Of a stretch of DNA of 64,000 nt, positions 35,400-43,658 are shown one piece after another. A program made the translations under genes and the position numbers. This DNA comes from JBFMEX01 sp040752215 (lineage in GTDB: Bacteria > Pseudomonadota > Alphaproteobacteria > Rhizobiales > Hyphomicrobiaceae): positions 1 through 64,000 of the forward strand of contig JBFMEX010000014.1 in assembly GCA_040752215.1 (NCBI GenBank), in the 5' to 3' direction. The first letter of the stretch is position 1, and each line of letters begins with the position of its first letter. Below the pieces are notes generated by a model. The model did no database searches and was not told the DNA's origin. It was given only the letters and a program-made list of their open reading frames with translations.

Positions 35400-37259
35400 T
35401 CAATTGGTGCGCTTCGGCGCCAGTGCCGCGGCCTTGGTCGGGTCGACCCACCAGGTGCGCAGGAACGAGGCCGATTGCGAGGGGAGCTTCGCCGGCCGGC
35501 CGAACATGTCCCAGCTGGCGATGCGGTCGAACGGATAGTGCCATTGCGGTACCACGTAGTGGCTCCACAACAGCGCACGATCGAGCGCACGTGTCGCGGC
35601 AACCAAGTCGGCGCGGTCCTTGGCATAGACGATGCGGTCGATCAGCTTGTCGATGGCCGGACTCTTGATGCCGATCACGTTGCGGCTGCCTTCGCGGTCG
35701 GCGGCGTCCGCGCCCCAGTAGTTGCGCTGCTCGTTGCCGGGCGAGTGAGACTGCTGGACCGAATGGACGATGAGATCGAAGTCGAAGCCGTCGACGCGGC
35801 GCTTGTACTGCGAGCTGTCGACAACGCGGGCGCTGGCCTGTATGCCGAGCTTCTTGAGATCCTCGACGTAGGGCAACACGACGCGCTCGAAATCCGGCTG
35901 CACGAGCAGGAACTCGGCGGCCAGCGGCTCGCCCGCGGCATCGACCAGCACGCCATTCTTGTGCGTCCAGCCGGCGGCGGCGAGCAGCTTCATCGCCTCG
36001 CGCATGTTGTTGCGGTGGTCGTTAGAGGTCTGTGCGGTCGGGTTCTTCCACTCGGTGGTGAAGACCTCCGCCGGCAGGCCGTCCTTGACCTCGTTCAGGA
36101 TCTCGAGCTCGCGGCCCTCGGGCAGCCCCCTGGCGGCGAGCTCGGAATTGTCGAAGTAGCTGCCGACGCGCGTGTATGCGCCGTAGAACAGCGATTTGTT
36201 GGCGCTGTCGAAGTCGTAGGCGAGATTGAACGCGCGTCGTACTCGGGGATCCTGGAACTGCTTGCGCCGGGTGTTGAAGGCGAAGCTCTGCATCGGCGCG
36301 ACGCGCTTGTGCGGCAGCGCCTCCTTCCTGATCAGGCCGCTCCTGACCGCCTCGACGTCGTACTGCGTGGCCCAGGCGTTGGCGCTGGTCTCCTGCCACA
36401 TGTCGAGCTGGCCGGACTTGAACGCCTCGAATGCCGGCACGCGGTCGCGGAAGTAGACGTAGCGAACCTCGTCGAAATTCCACTGGCCCTTGGATACGGC
36501 CAAATCCTTGGCCCAGTAGTCGGCGACGCGCTCGTAGCTGATCCAGCGCCCGGCCTCGAAGCCCTTGATGCGATACGGGCCGGACCCGAGCGGTGGCTCC
36601 ATGGTCGTCTTCATCAAGTCGCGGGTCTCGCCGTCGGCGCCCTTGCCGCCCCAGTAGTGCTTGGGCAGCACAGTGATCTGGCCAACGATCAGCGGCAGCT
36701 CGCGGTTGCCCTTCTGGTCGAAACGGAACGTGACCTCGCGCTCGCCCGTCCTCTCCGCGCCGACGACGTTCTTGTAGTAGAATGCGTACTGCGGATCGGC
36801 CTTCTTCATGCCCTCGAGGCTGAAGATCACGTCCTCGGGTGTGATCGGCTTGCCGTCGTGGAAACGGGCGCCCTCGCGCAGGCCGAACGTGACGGACGAG
36901 AAGTCGTCGGGATACGAAACCCACTCGCAGACGAGGCAGTACTCGGTCGACGGCTCGTCGGGGCTCGAGGTCATCAGCGTATCGAAAACGAGGCCGAGAC
37001 CCTCGGCCGGGTTGCCGCGGGTGGTGAAGGGATTGAGGCTGTCGAAGGTTCCGAAGTCGAACATGCGCACCATTCCGCCCTTCGGCGCGTCGGGGTCGAC
37101 CCAGTCGAAGTGATCGAAGTCCGGCCCCTTGGCCGGCGGGCCGAGCAGCGACAGCGCATGGTGACGCCTGGCCGTCTCACCGCTCGCCGGCAACGCCAGC
37201 GCGGCGAGGGCGAGGAGGGCGACGGCGAGCAGGCCGGCGGGACGGGCATTCGGTCTCAT
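35400..37259 (-). CDS. Peptide ABC transporter substrate-binding protein (YejA-like), copy 2
   Basis: A 619-residue paralogue of the downstream binding protein and first gene of the operon. A clear signal peptide (AGLLAVALLALAALALPASG) precedes family-5 markers: VDPDAPKGGMVRMFDFG, TPEDVIFSLEGMKKADP, PLGSGPYRIKGFEAGRW and NYWGADAADREGSRN. The two proteins differ across their length, so they may bring different peptides to one permease. Substrate could be oligopeptides or modified peptides such as microcin C; sequence does not decide. Confidence 0.92.
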   Translation of the reverse strand: MRPNARPAGLLAVALLALAALALPASGETARRHHALSLLGPPAKGPDFDHFDWVDPDAPKGGMVRMFDFGTFDSLNPFTTRGNPAEGLGLVFDTLMTSSPDEPSTEYCLVCEWVSYPDDFSSVTFGLREGARFHDGKPITPEDVIFSLEGMKKADPQYAFYYKNVVGAERTGEREVTFRFDQKGNRELPLIVGQITVLPKHYWGGKGADGETRDLMKTTMEPPLGSGPYRIKGFEAGRWISYERVADYWAKDLAVSKGQWNFDEVRYVYFRDRVPAFEAFKSGQLDMWQETSANAWATQYDVEAVRSGLIRKEALPHKRVAPMQSFAFNTRRKQFQDPRVRRAFNLAYDFDSANKSLFYGAYTRVGSYFDNSELAARGLPEGRELEILNEVKDGLPAEVFTTEWKNPTAQTSNDHRNNMREAMKLLAAAGWTHKNGVLVDAAGEPLAAEFLLVQPDFERVVLPYVEDLKKLGIQASARVVDSSQYKRRVDGFDFDLIVHSVQQSHSPGNEQRNYWGADAADREGSRNVIGIKSPAIDKLIDRIVYAKDRADLVAATRALDRALLWSHYVVPQWHYPFDRIASWDMFGRPAKLPSQSASFLRTWWVDPTKAAALAPKRTN

Positions 37260-37300
37260 CGGTTGGAAGGCTCCCTCGATTGGGCGGGCTCCTGGTGTCC

Positions 37301-37356
37301 TTCAGATCGCGAAATTCGTTCGACGCTGACCGGTGGTGGCCACGCGTTTCGCGATC
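37301..37356. repeat. Hairpin element B, sharing its 5' arm with element A
   Basis: GATCGCGAAA (37305-37314) is the exact reverse complement of TTTCGCGATC (37347-37356), a perfect 10-base stem with a 32-base loop. Bases 37301-37322 are identical to 10403-10424, and the match extends a further 8 bases upstream with two mismatches. The direct repeat ACCGGTGGT occurs at about 37329-37337 and 37362-37370. It lies in the leader of the yej operon, 42 bases upstream of the first start codon. REP-like element or regulatory hairpin; undetermined. Confidence 0.55.
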
Positions 37357-37440
37357 CAGACACCGGTGGTCATAGCACGGCGACGCACGCACGCGCTTGC
37401 TCGGCGCGGCGCAGCACTGCTCGGCGCCGAGCATAGACAA

Positions 37441-37470
37441 ACAGCCCCGCCGACAAGGTGACGGGGCCGT
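37441..37470 (-). terminator. Probable intrinsic terminator of the cytochrome c gene
   Basis: Read on the minus strand, GCCCCG pairs with CGGGGC (37462-37467 with 37444-37449), 48 bases after the stop of the cytochrome c gene, followed by the T-rich TGTTTGTC. The stem is six base pairs with a 12-base loop and the T tract is weak, so termination may be partial. Confidence 0.5.
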
Positions 37471-37514
37471 AAAAAATCGGCAATGTCGATCACGCTCGCG
37501 TTACCGGCGGCGGC

Positions 37515-38051
37515 TCACTTGGCGGTCGCCAGAAACGCGATCACGGAGGCGATCGCCCCGGCATCGCCCTTGAAGCCGGCAAAGGTCATCTTGTTGTTCG
37601 GCACCGCGGCCTTGGGGTCATTCAGGAACGCCACCAGCGCCTCGGGGGTCCATTCACCGCCCTTGGCCTGGAGGGCGGGCGAATATCCGCCGAAGCCCGC
37701 CGCCGAGGCAACTTTGCGGCCGACGACACCGGCCAGCGAAGGGCCGACGCCGTGCTTGCCGGCCTCTATGCTGTGGCAGGCCTTGCACTTGCCGAACGCG
37801 TCCTTGCCGGCATCGACCGAGGCGGTGGCGACCATCTCGGCGACCTTTTTGACGTCGAACGCGGCAGCCGCGGCCGGTGCTGCAGCGCCGGCGGCGCCCG
37901 CATTGGCGGTCGGCAGCGGCAAAGTATAGCCGGCGTGCTGCTGGCCGTGGCCTGCCTGTTTCAGTCCGACCAGGGTCTTGGTGCCGAAGATGACCAGCAG
38001 GGCGGTCAGCACCCAGCCCGCGATCTTGGTCAGCTCGAAGGAATCCATCAT
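37515..38051 (-). CDS. Membrane-anchored class I cytochrome c (CycM/c552-like)
   Basis: A 178-residue protein with an uncleaved N-terminal helix (IAGWVLTALLVIFGTKTLVG, about 10-29), a flexible Ala-rich linker (about 48-65), and one class I cytochrome c domain. The haem site is CKACH, and the distal Met lies in NNKMTFAGF. This layout matches CycM-type cytochromes that carry electrons from the bc1 complex to an aa3 oxidase in Rhizobiales. The linker would let the haem domain swing between partners. Divergent from kdsB. Confidence 0.9.
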   Translation of the reverse strand: MMDSFELTKIAGWVLTALLVIFGTKTLVGLKQAGHGQQHAGYTLPLPTANAGAAGAAAPAAAAAFDVKKVAEMVATASVDAGKDAFGKCKACHSIEAGKHGVGPSLAGVVGRKVASAAGFGGYSPALQAKGGEWTPEALVAFLNDPKAAVPNNKMTFAGFKGDAGAIASVIAFLATAK

Positions 38052-38225
38052 GCGTCTCGCCTACGGACAAAGCCACCCCAGGCGGGGGCCTCGTCGCACC
38101 CGCCGAATTGGCCGCCGACTATAGAAATTTCGCCGCCCGTTGCAACTCGACTTGTGATCGTTCTAGTGCCAGTGAGGGAGACCAATTGTCACCGCCGGCC
38201 CGCCGCGTCACTCACGGACACCCTC

Positions 38226-38969
38226 ATGACCAGAGCCATGATCGTCATCCCCGCCCGCATGCAGGCGACGCGGCTGCCCGGCAAGCCGCTCGCCGACATC
38301 GCCGGCGAGCCGATGATCGTCCACGTCTGGCGCCGGGCGATGGCGGCCGAGACCGGGCGTGTGGTGGTTGCAACCGATACCGAGGAGATCGTCGCTGCGG
38401 TGCGCAAGGCGGGCGGCGAGGCGGTCATGACCCGGCCCGATCACGCCTCCGGATCGGACCGGGTGTTCGAGGCGGTGGCCAAGGTCGATCCCGACGGCGA
38501 TGCCGAGCTGATCGTCAACCTGCAGGGCGACCTGCCGACGCTCGAGCCGCGGCTCGTCACCCAATGCCTGGCGCCGCTCGCCGAGAAGGGGCCGCACATC
38601 GCCACGCTGGCGGCCGAGATCACTGTGGCCGAGGAGCGCACCAATCCGAACGTGGTCAAGGTCGTCGGCACCCCGGCGGGCGGGCCGCGGCGGTTGCGCG
38701 CGCTCTATTTCACCCGCGCGACCGCTCCCTACGGGGAGGGCCCGCTCTATCACCACATCGGCATCTATGCCTACCGCCGGCCGGCGCTGGAGCAGTTCGT
38801 GACGCTCCGGCCCTCGCCCCTTGAGCTGCGCGAGAAGCTGGAGCAATTGCGCGCACTGGAGCACGGCCTCAGGATCGACGTCGCGATCGTTGACACGGTT
38901 CCGCTCGGTGTCGATACTCCCGCCGACCTCGAGCGGGCGCGCCGGATGCTGGCGTCAGCCGGCGCCTGA
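38226..38969 (+). CDS. kdsB: 3-deoxy-manno-octulosonate cytidylyltransferase
   Basis: A 247-residue enzyme that activates KDO as CMP-KDO for lipid A core assembly. The nucleotide-binding start VIPARMQATRLPGKPL is characteristic, followed by MTRPDHASGSDRVFE and NLQGDLPTLEP. C-terminal HHIGIYAYRRPALEQF and SPLELREKLEQLRALE are also typical. The ATG at MTRAMIVIP is chosen on similarity; the open frame extends far upstream. It is followed by pheA 65 bases downstream, an arrangement common in Rhizobiales. Confidence 0.95.
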   Translation: MTRAMIVIPARMQATRLPGKPLADIAGEPMIVHVWRRAMAAETGRVVVATDTEEIVAAVRKAGGEAVMTRPDHASGSDRVFEAVAKVDPDGDAELIVNLQGDLPTLEPRLVTQCLAPLAEKGPHIATLAAEITVAEERTNPNVVKVVGTPAGGPRRLRALYFTRATAPYGEGPLYHHIGIYAYRRPALEQFVTLRPSPLELREKLEQLRALEHGLRIDVAIVDTVPLGVDTPADLERARRMLASAGA

Positions 38970-39034
38970 GCCGCACTGCCGGAGCCGCCTCACTGGCTCG
39001 GCTTCCGCCCCTCGCCCCCGAGAACCGATACCGC

Positions 39035-39937
39035 ATGCCGAACCAACAGCACTCGACCCCGGCTCGCATCTCGTTCCAGGGCGAGCCCGGTGCCAACTCG
39101 CACATCGCCTGCAAGGAGGCCCATCCGGATCTCGAGCCGGTCGCCTGCCCGACGTTCGAGGACGCGTTGGCGGCGGTGAAGTCGGGCGAGGTGCGCTATG
39201 CAATGATCCCGATCGAGAACTCGGTCGCCGGGCGGGTCGCCGACATCCACCACCTGCTGCCGGGCTCGGAGCTCTACATCGTCGGCGAGCACTTCCTGCG
39301 CGTGCGCCACCAGCTGATGGCGCCGAAGGGCGCGACGCTGCAGACGGTGAAGCGCGTGATGAGCCACACGCAGGCGCTCGGCCAGTGCCGCAAGCGCTTG
39401 AAGGCGCTCGGCATCCAGCCGATTCCCGAGGCCGACACGGCCGGCTCGGCGCGGATGGTCGCCGAGCGCGGCGATCCCGCGCTCGGTGCGATCGCCTCAC
39501 GGCTCGCGGCCGAGATCTATCACCTCGACATCCTGCTCGCCGACTGCGAGGACGAGACCCACAACACCACACGCTTCATCGTCCTCGCCGCCGAGCCGGA
39601 GGATGCGCTCCCCGGAGAGGGGCCGGTGATCACCACCTTCATTTTCCGCGTGCGCAACGTGCCGGCGGCACTCTACAAGGCGCTTGGCGGGTTCGCGACC
39701 AACGGCGTCAACATGACCAAGCTCGAGAGCTATCAGCTCGAGGGCACGTTCAACGCGACCATGTTCTACGCCGACATCGAGGGCCATCCGGCCGAGCGCC
39801 TAGTGCAGCTGGCGCTCGAGGAGCTGTCGTTCTTCTCGAGCGAGGTGAAGGTGCTCGGCACCTACGCCGCCAGCCCCTACCGGGCGGAAGCCGCCAAGCT
39901 TGCCGCGGGCGTGATGCCGGCGCACGGCGTGCTCTGA
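39035..39937 (+). CDS. pheA: Prephenate dehydratase
   Basis: A 300-residue enzyme converting prephenate to phenylpyruvate in phenylalanine synthesis. The catalytic part opens with SFQGEPGANSHIACKE and AMIPIENSVAGRVADIHHLL, and includes DTAGSARMVAERGDP and the Thr-containing NTTRFIVLA. A C-terminal ACT domain begins at VPAALYKALGGF and has the Phe-binding GGFATNGVNMTKLES-type sequence, so feedback inhibition by phenylalanine is expected. It is monofunctional, with no chorismate mutase domain. Confidence 0.95.
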   Translation: MPNQQHSTPARISFQGEPGANSHIACKEAHPDLEPVACPTFEDALAAVKSGEVRYAMIPIENSVAGRVADIHHLLPGSELYIVGEHFLRVRHQLMAPKGATLQTVKRVMSHTQALGQCRKRLKALGIQPIPEADTAGSARMVAERGDPALGAIASRLAAEIYHLDILLADCEDETHNTTRFIVLAAEPEDALPGEGPVITTFIFRVRNVPAALYKALGGFATNGVNMTKLESYQLEGTFNATMFYADIEGHPAERLVQLALEELSFFSSEVKVLGTYAASPYRAEAAKLAAGVMPAHGVL

Positions 39938-39954
39938 GCCGGGATAGCAGCGCT

Positions 39955-40704
39955 ATGCGTCTCGCAGGCAGGATCGCGATCGTTACCGGGGCGGCGTCGG
40001 GCTTCGGACGCGCCATAGCGGAGGCGTTCGCGCGCGAGGGGGCAAGGGTCGTCGTCGCCGATCTCGATGGCGAGGGCGCGCTTGGCGTCGTGCGCGCGAT
40101 CGGCGAAGGCGCGGTGGCGACGCGGACCGACGTGACGGTCAAGGCCGACGTCGAGGCGATGGTCGGCACCGCGGTCGAGGTGTTCGGCGGGCTCGATATC
40201 CTGGTCAACAACGCCGGGTATACCCATCGCAACAAACCATTGCTCGAGGTGACGGAGGAGGAGTTCGACCGCATCTACGCGGTCAACGTGAAGGCGATCT
40301 ATCTCGCCACGCTCGCCGCCGTTCCGGAGCTGGAGCGGCGCGGCGGCGGGGTGATCATCAACACGGCGTCGACGGCGGGCGTGCGCCCGCGTCCCGGTCT
40401 CACCTGGTACAACGGCTCCAAGGGTGCGGCGATCACGCTGACGAAATCGATGGCCGCCGAGCTGGCGCCGAAGCGTATCCGCGTCAACGCCATCAATCCG
40501 GTGATCGGCGAGACCGGCATGCTGGAGCAGTTCATGGGGCTCCCCGACACGCCAGAGAATCGCGCGCGGTTCGTCGCCACGATACCCTTGGGGCGCATGT
40601 CGAGGCCGTCCGACATCGCCAACGCGGCCCTCTTCCTCGCCGACCCGGCGTCCGAGTTCATTACCGGCGTCGCGATCGAGGTGGATGGCGGTCGGTGCGT
40701 ATGA
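39955..40704 (+). CDS. Short-chain dehydrogenase/reductase
   Basis: A 249-residue classical SDR. The Rossmann motif is TGAASGFG (residues 11-18), NNAG is at about 86, the catalytic Ser is in INTASTAG, and the Tyr/Lys pair in YNGSKGA. The ending GVAIEVDGGRCV is typical. An Asp (VVVADLDG) at the end of the second strand favours NAD over NADP. The substrate is not known; such proteins are often annotated as 3-oxoacyl-ACP or glucose dehydrogenases without proof. It starts 17 bases after pheA, probably in the same transcript. Confidence 0.88.
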   Translation: MRLAGRIAIVTGAASGFGRAIAEAFAREGARVVVADLDGEGALGVVRAIGEGAVATRTDVTVKADVEAMVGTAVEVFGGLDILVNNAGYTHRNKPLLEVTEEEFDRIYAVNVKAIYLATLAAVPELERRGGGVIINTASTAGVRPRPGLTWYNGSKGAAITLTKSMAAELAPKRIRVNAINPVIGETGMLEQFMGLPDTPENRARFVATIPLGRMSRPSDIANAALFLADPASEFITGVAIEVDGGRCV

Positions 40705-40772
40705 GCGGCCCAGACCCGGGATGGCCACCTGCGGCGCGAGGCTGGGGCGCGATGACGCTCGGCGCAGGCCTT

Positions 40773-42377
40773 CTAGTCGCCGATAGCGCCAAGCAGAGAC
40801 AGCGCGATCGCGGCGAGGCTGAGCGCGCCGACCCATAGCGCCGCGCGCGACCACAGATCGTGGCGTGCCTGCGCTCCGGCGAGGTTGTCGACGGTCGCCT
40901 CGTCCAGCCTGATCCCGCCCTTCGCCATCTCGGCGAGTGCCACCGACGTCTGCTGTGCCTGGGTCAGGAGATCGGGCACATCGGCCAGCACGCGTGCCAG
41001 GGTCGAGGCGCCTTCGCCCGCCTCCTTGAGCCGGCCGATAGCGCCGAGGTTGTCCTCGACCCACGCTTTCGCCACCGGCTCGGCCGCGGTCCACAGATTG
41101 AGATTGGGGTCGAGGCCGCGCGCCACGCCCTCGACGATCACCATGCTCTTCTGCAGCAGGATCAGCTCCGGGCGCGTCTGCATGTCGAACACGTCGGTGT
41201 AGGCGAACAGCTGACCCAGAAGATCGGCCATCGAGATCTCGGCCGCGGTGCGCCCGTGGATCGGCTCGCCGATCGCGCGTAATGCCTGGGCGAATACCTC
41301 CACCGGGTGATGCGGCGGCACGTAGCCGGCCCAGAAGTGAACCGCCGCCGCGCGCCGGTAGTCACGGGTGATGAGGCCGTGCAGGATCTCGGCCAGGAAG
41401 CGGCGCTCCTTGGGGCCGAGCCGGCCCATGATGCCGAAGTCGACCGCGACCACCTTGCCGGCGGCGTCGACCAGCAGGTTGCCCTGGTGCATGTCCGCAT
41501 GGAAGAAGCCATCGCGCATGGCATGGGTCAGAAACGACCGCAGCACGGTCAGGCCGAGCGCGTTGAGGTCGTGGCCGGCGGCGGCGAGGCCGGCATGGTC
41601 GCTGATCGCAATGCCGTCGATCCATTCCACCGTCAGCACCCGCTTGGCGGTGCGCCTCCAGTCGACCTCGGGCACGCGGAAGTTTTCGGCCGGGTCGAGG
41701 TTCTCCGCCATCTCCGACATGGCCGCCGCCTCGAGGCGAAGGTCCATCTCGAGGTCGGTCGTACGTTCCAGGTTCTCGACGACGGCCATTGGTCGGAGAC
41801 GCCGCGAGGGTGGATGGAATCGCTCGATCTGGCGGGCGGCGAAGAAGTAGCTGTCGAGATCGCGGCGGAAGCGGCGCTCGATGCCGGGGCGGAGGATCTT
41901 CACCGCCACCTGCCGGCGGTTGCCGGCCGGGTCGACCGCGACCGCCCTGTGCACCTGGGCGATCGATGCGGCGGCGACCGGCGGCCCGAACTCGGCAAAA
42001 TGGTCCTCGAGCCGCCCGCCCAAGGCCTCCTCGACCGCCTGGCGGGCCTCTCGGATCGAGAACGGCGCCATCCGGTCCTGGAGGTTGCGAAGGTCGCCGG
42101 CGAGCTCCGGGCCAATCACGTCGGCCCGGGTGGCAAGGAACTGGCCGAGCTTGATGTAGGAGGGGCCGAGCGAGGCGAGTGCCTCCGAGATCCGCTTGTC
42201 GCGCGGCGCGCCCGCGCGGAACGGCGCCGCCAGCCAGCGGATCGGGGCGGTGGCGGCCCGGGCGAGGCGGAGCGCCAGCGGCACCTTCATGCCCTTCGGC
42301 ACCAGGTCGACACCGTGGCCGGCCAGCACAACCCCGGCCCGGGCGAGGCGCAGCGTGTTGAGGAGGGCTCGGGCCAT
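40773..42377 (-). CDS. ubiB: UbiB (ABC1/ADCK family) ubiquinone synthesis kinase-like ATPase
   Basis: A 534-residue atypical protein-kinase-like protein needed for ubiquinone synthesis. The KxGQ region is SYIKLGQFLATRADVIGPEL (about 73-92), followed by PVAAASIAQVHRA (the Ala-rich loop) and VAVKILRPGI. The catalytic loop MRDGFFHADMHQGNLLVD and the metal motif VAVDFGIMGRLG are intact. At least one C-terminal membrane helix is present (ALWVGALSLAAIALSLLG). Convergent with the SDR gene. It stands apart from the usual ubiE-ubiB-coaBC group. Confidence 0.93.
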   Translation of the reverse strand: MARALLNTLRLARAGVVLAGHGVDLVPKGMKVPLALRLARAATAPIRWLAAPFRAGAPRDKRISEALASLGPSYIKLGQFLATRADVIGPELAGDLRNLQDRMAPFSIREARQAVEEALGGRLEDHFAEFGPPVAAASIAQVHRAVAVDPAGNRRQVAVKILRPGIERRFRRDLDSYFFAARQIERFHPPSRRLRPMAVVENLERTTDLEMDLRLEAAAMSEMAENLDPAENFRVPEVDWRRTAKRVLTVEWIDGIAISDHAGLAAAGHDLNALGLTVLRSFLTHAMRDGFFHADMHQGNLLVDAAGKVVAVDFGIMGRLGPKERRFLAEILHGLITRDYRRAAAVHFWAGYVPPHHPVEVFAQALRAIGEPIHGRTAAEISMADLLGQLFAYTDVFDMQTRPELILLQKSMVIVEGVARGLDPNLNLWTAAEPVAKAWVEDNLGAIGRLKEAGEGASTLARVLADVPDLLTQAQQTSVALAEMAKGGIRLDEATVDNLAGAQARHDLWSRAALWVGALSLAAIALSLLGAIGD

Positions 42378-42725
42378 CGGATCTCGGGAAGGGTTGGCGA
42401 ACGAGGGCTGCCGCCGGAACAGGACCTCAGCCGCCGCACATTGCCTTGTTGCCGCGCGGGGTCAAGCAAACCCTCCGCGGCGGGTGAAGAGCCGGTAGAC
42501 CGCCGGTCCGAAAGCCGGCCGGCCGCTGCCCGCTGCGTGGGCGCAGCAACCTTCAGGGCCGCGATTCTAGTGTTTTGCCCACGACTTGGTCTAAAGTACA
42601 GCGGCCCGGGTCAGCGGGTGCCGCAGGGGCCGGCCCCGTCCGGCGGAGGACGGCGGACGGTGCAGCGGTCCTACCGGACCGCGGCGTCGGCTCGCAGGGT
42701 GCACGACAACTGGGAACATAGAAGC
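42378..42725. other. Divergent intergenic region upstream of ubiB and the LuxR-type gene
   Basis: No gene is supported in these 348 bases. The region is less GC-rich around 42560-42600 (GATTCTAGTGTTTTGCCCACGACTTGGTCTAAAG) and that stretch is the most promoter-like part, giving possible TTGCCC and TAAAGT boxes for the plus-strand gene. The assignment is tentative. Confidence 0.35.
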
Positions 42726-43379
42726 GTGACCAACGCCGCCGCTCCCGCCCATCGCACCGAGACGGCTCGTCCACTCGTCGCGATCGCCGACAAGAACCCA
42801 GTCGTGCGCGCCGGCCTCGCCGACTTCCTCGCCCGCGACGGACGCTTCGCGGTGGGCGAGGTGGTCGCCAACGGCGCCGCGTTCCTCGGCCTTTGCGAGA
42901 CCGGCCGCATCGACATCGGCGTCATCGGCTGGGCGCTGCCGGACATGACCGGCGCCGACGTGCTCGAGGTGGTCAAGCGGCGCAACCTCGGCACCAGGGT
43001 GATCATCTATACGGGCGAGGATTCGCCGAGCGTGCTGCGCCAGGCCGTGAAGGGCGGTGCGTGGGGCTTCATCTCCAAGAGCGACGACCCCGGCATGCTG
43101 CTCGACACCATCGCCACCGTCGCGCGCGGGCGATTGTGCCTGCCCTACGTGGACATCGAGGCGCTGAACAAGGATCCGCTCGAGATGCTGACGGTGCGCG
43201 AGCGCGAGCTGCTGGCGGCGTTGGCGAATGGCTGGACCAACCTGCAGATCGCTGCGCGGTTCGGCATCTCGGGCAATACGGTCAAGTATCACCTCAAGAA
43301 TCTCTACGACAAGCTGGCCGTGAAGAACCGCGCGATGGCGGTCGCCCTCTACATGTCGGCGCCGAAGGACGTGCGCTGA
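42726..43379 (+). CDS. LuxR/NarL-type regulator with a non-phosphorylatable receiver-like domain
   Basis: A 217-residue regulator. Residues 16-135 form a CheY-like receiver, but the phospho-acceptor position is Gly: IDIGVIGWALPDMTG places G68 where NarL-family proteins have Asp. T96 and K118 of the usual switch are kept. Residues 150-212 form a LuxR helix-turn-helix (LTVRERELLAALANGWTNLQ, then ISGNTVKYHLKNLYDKL). It is probably a constitutive or ligand/protein-controlled regulator. It sits immediately upstream of the serine-cycle block and is the best candidate to control it. The GTG start has only a weak RBS, so the N-terminus is uncertain. Confidence 0.85.
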   Translation: MTNAAAPAHRTETARPLVAIADKNPVVRAGLADFLARDGRFAVGEVVANGAAFLGLCETGRIDIGVIGWALPDMTGADVLEVVKRRNLGTRVIIYTGEDSPSVLRQAVKGGAWGFISKSDDPGMLLDTIATVARGRLCLPYVDIEALNKDPLEMLTVRERELLAALANGWTNLQIAARFGISGNTVKYHLKNLYDKLAVKNRAMAVALYMSAPKDVR

Positions 43380-43658
43380 GCCGCCACGCGTCCTGCCCGA
43401 ACGGGTAGGTGTTTCCCCCAACCATTGGGCGCCGGAGACTATCGTTGCGGGTCATTTCGACCCCACCCGACTGCGATCCGAATGTGCCCCTCGGGGTGTT
43501 GTAGCCGCGGTCGCGAAAGTCGATTGTGCGGGCGGCGGACAGCGCAGAAGTCCGCCGGATACACCGCTGCCAGCAGGACCCGCACCCGCTACCGAGCGAC
43601 GCGCAACGCGGGCCGGCAGCCATAAAAGCGCGAACGAAGCAAGACCGGAGGAGACGCT

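Noticed and set aside
43380..43658. Possible glycine-type riboswitch upstream of sgaA
   Set aside because: Short hairpins are present (CCCCTCGGGG), but the conserved glycine-aptamer core sequences were not found.
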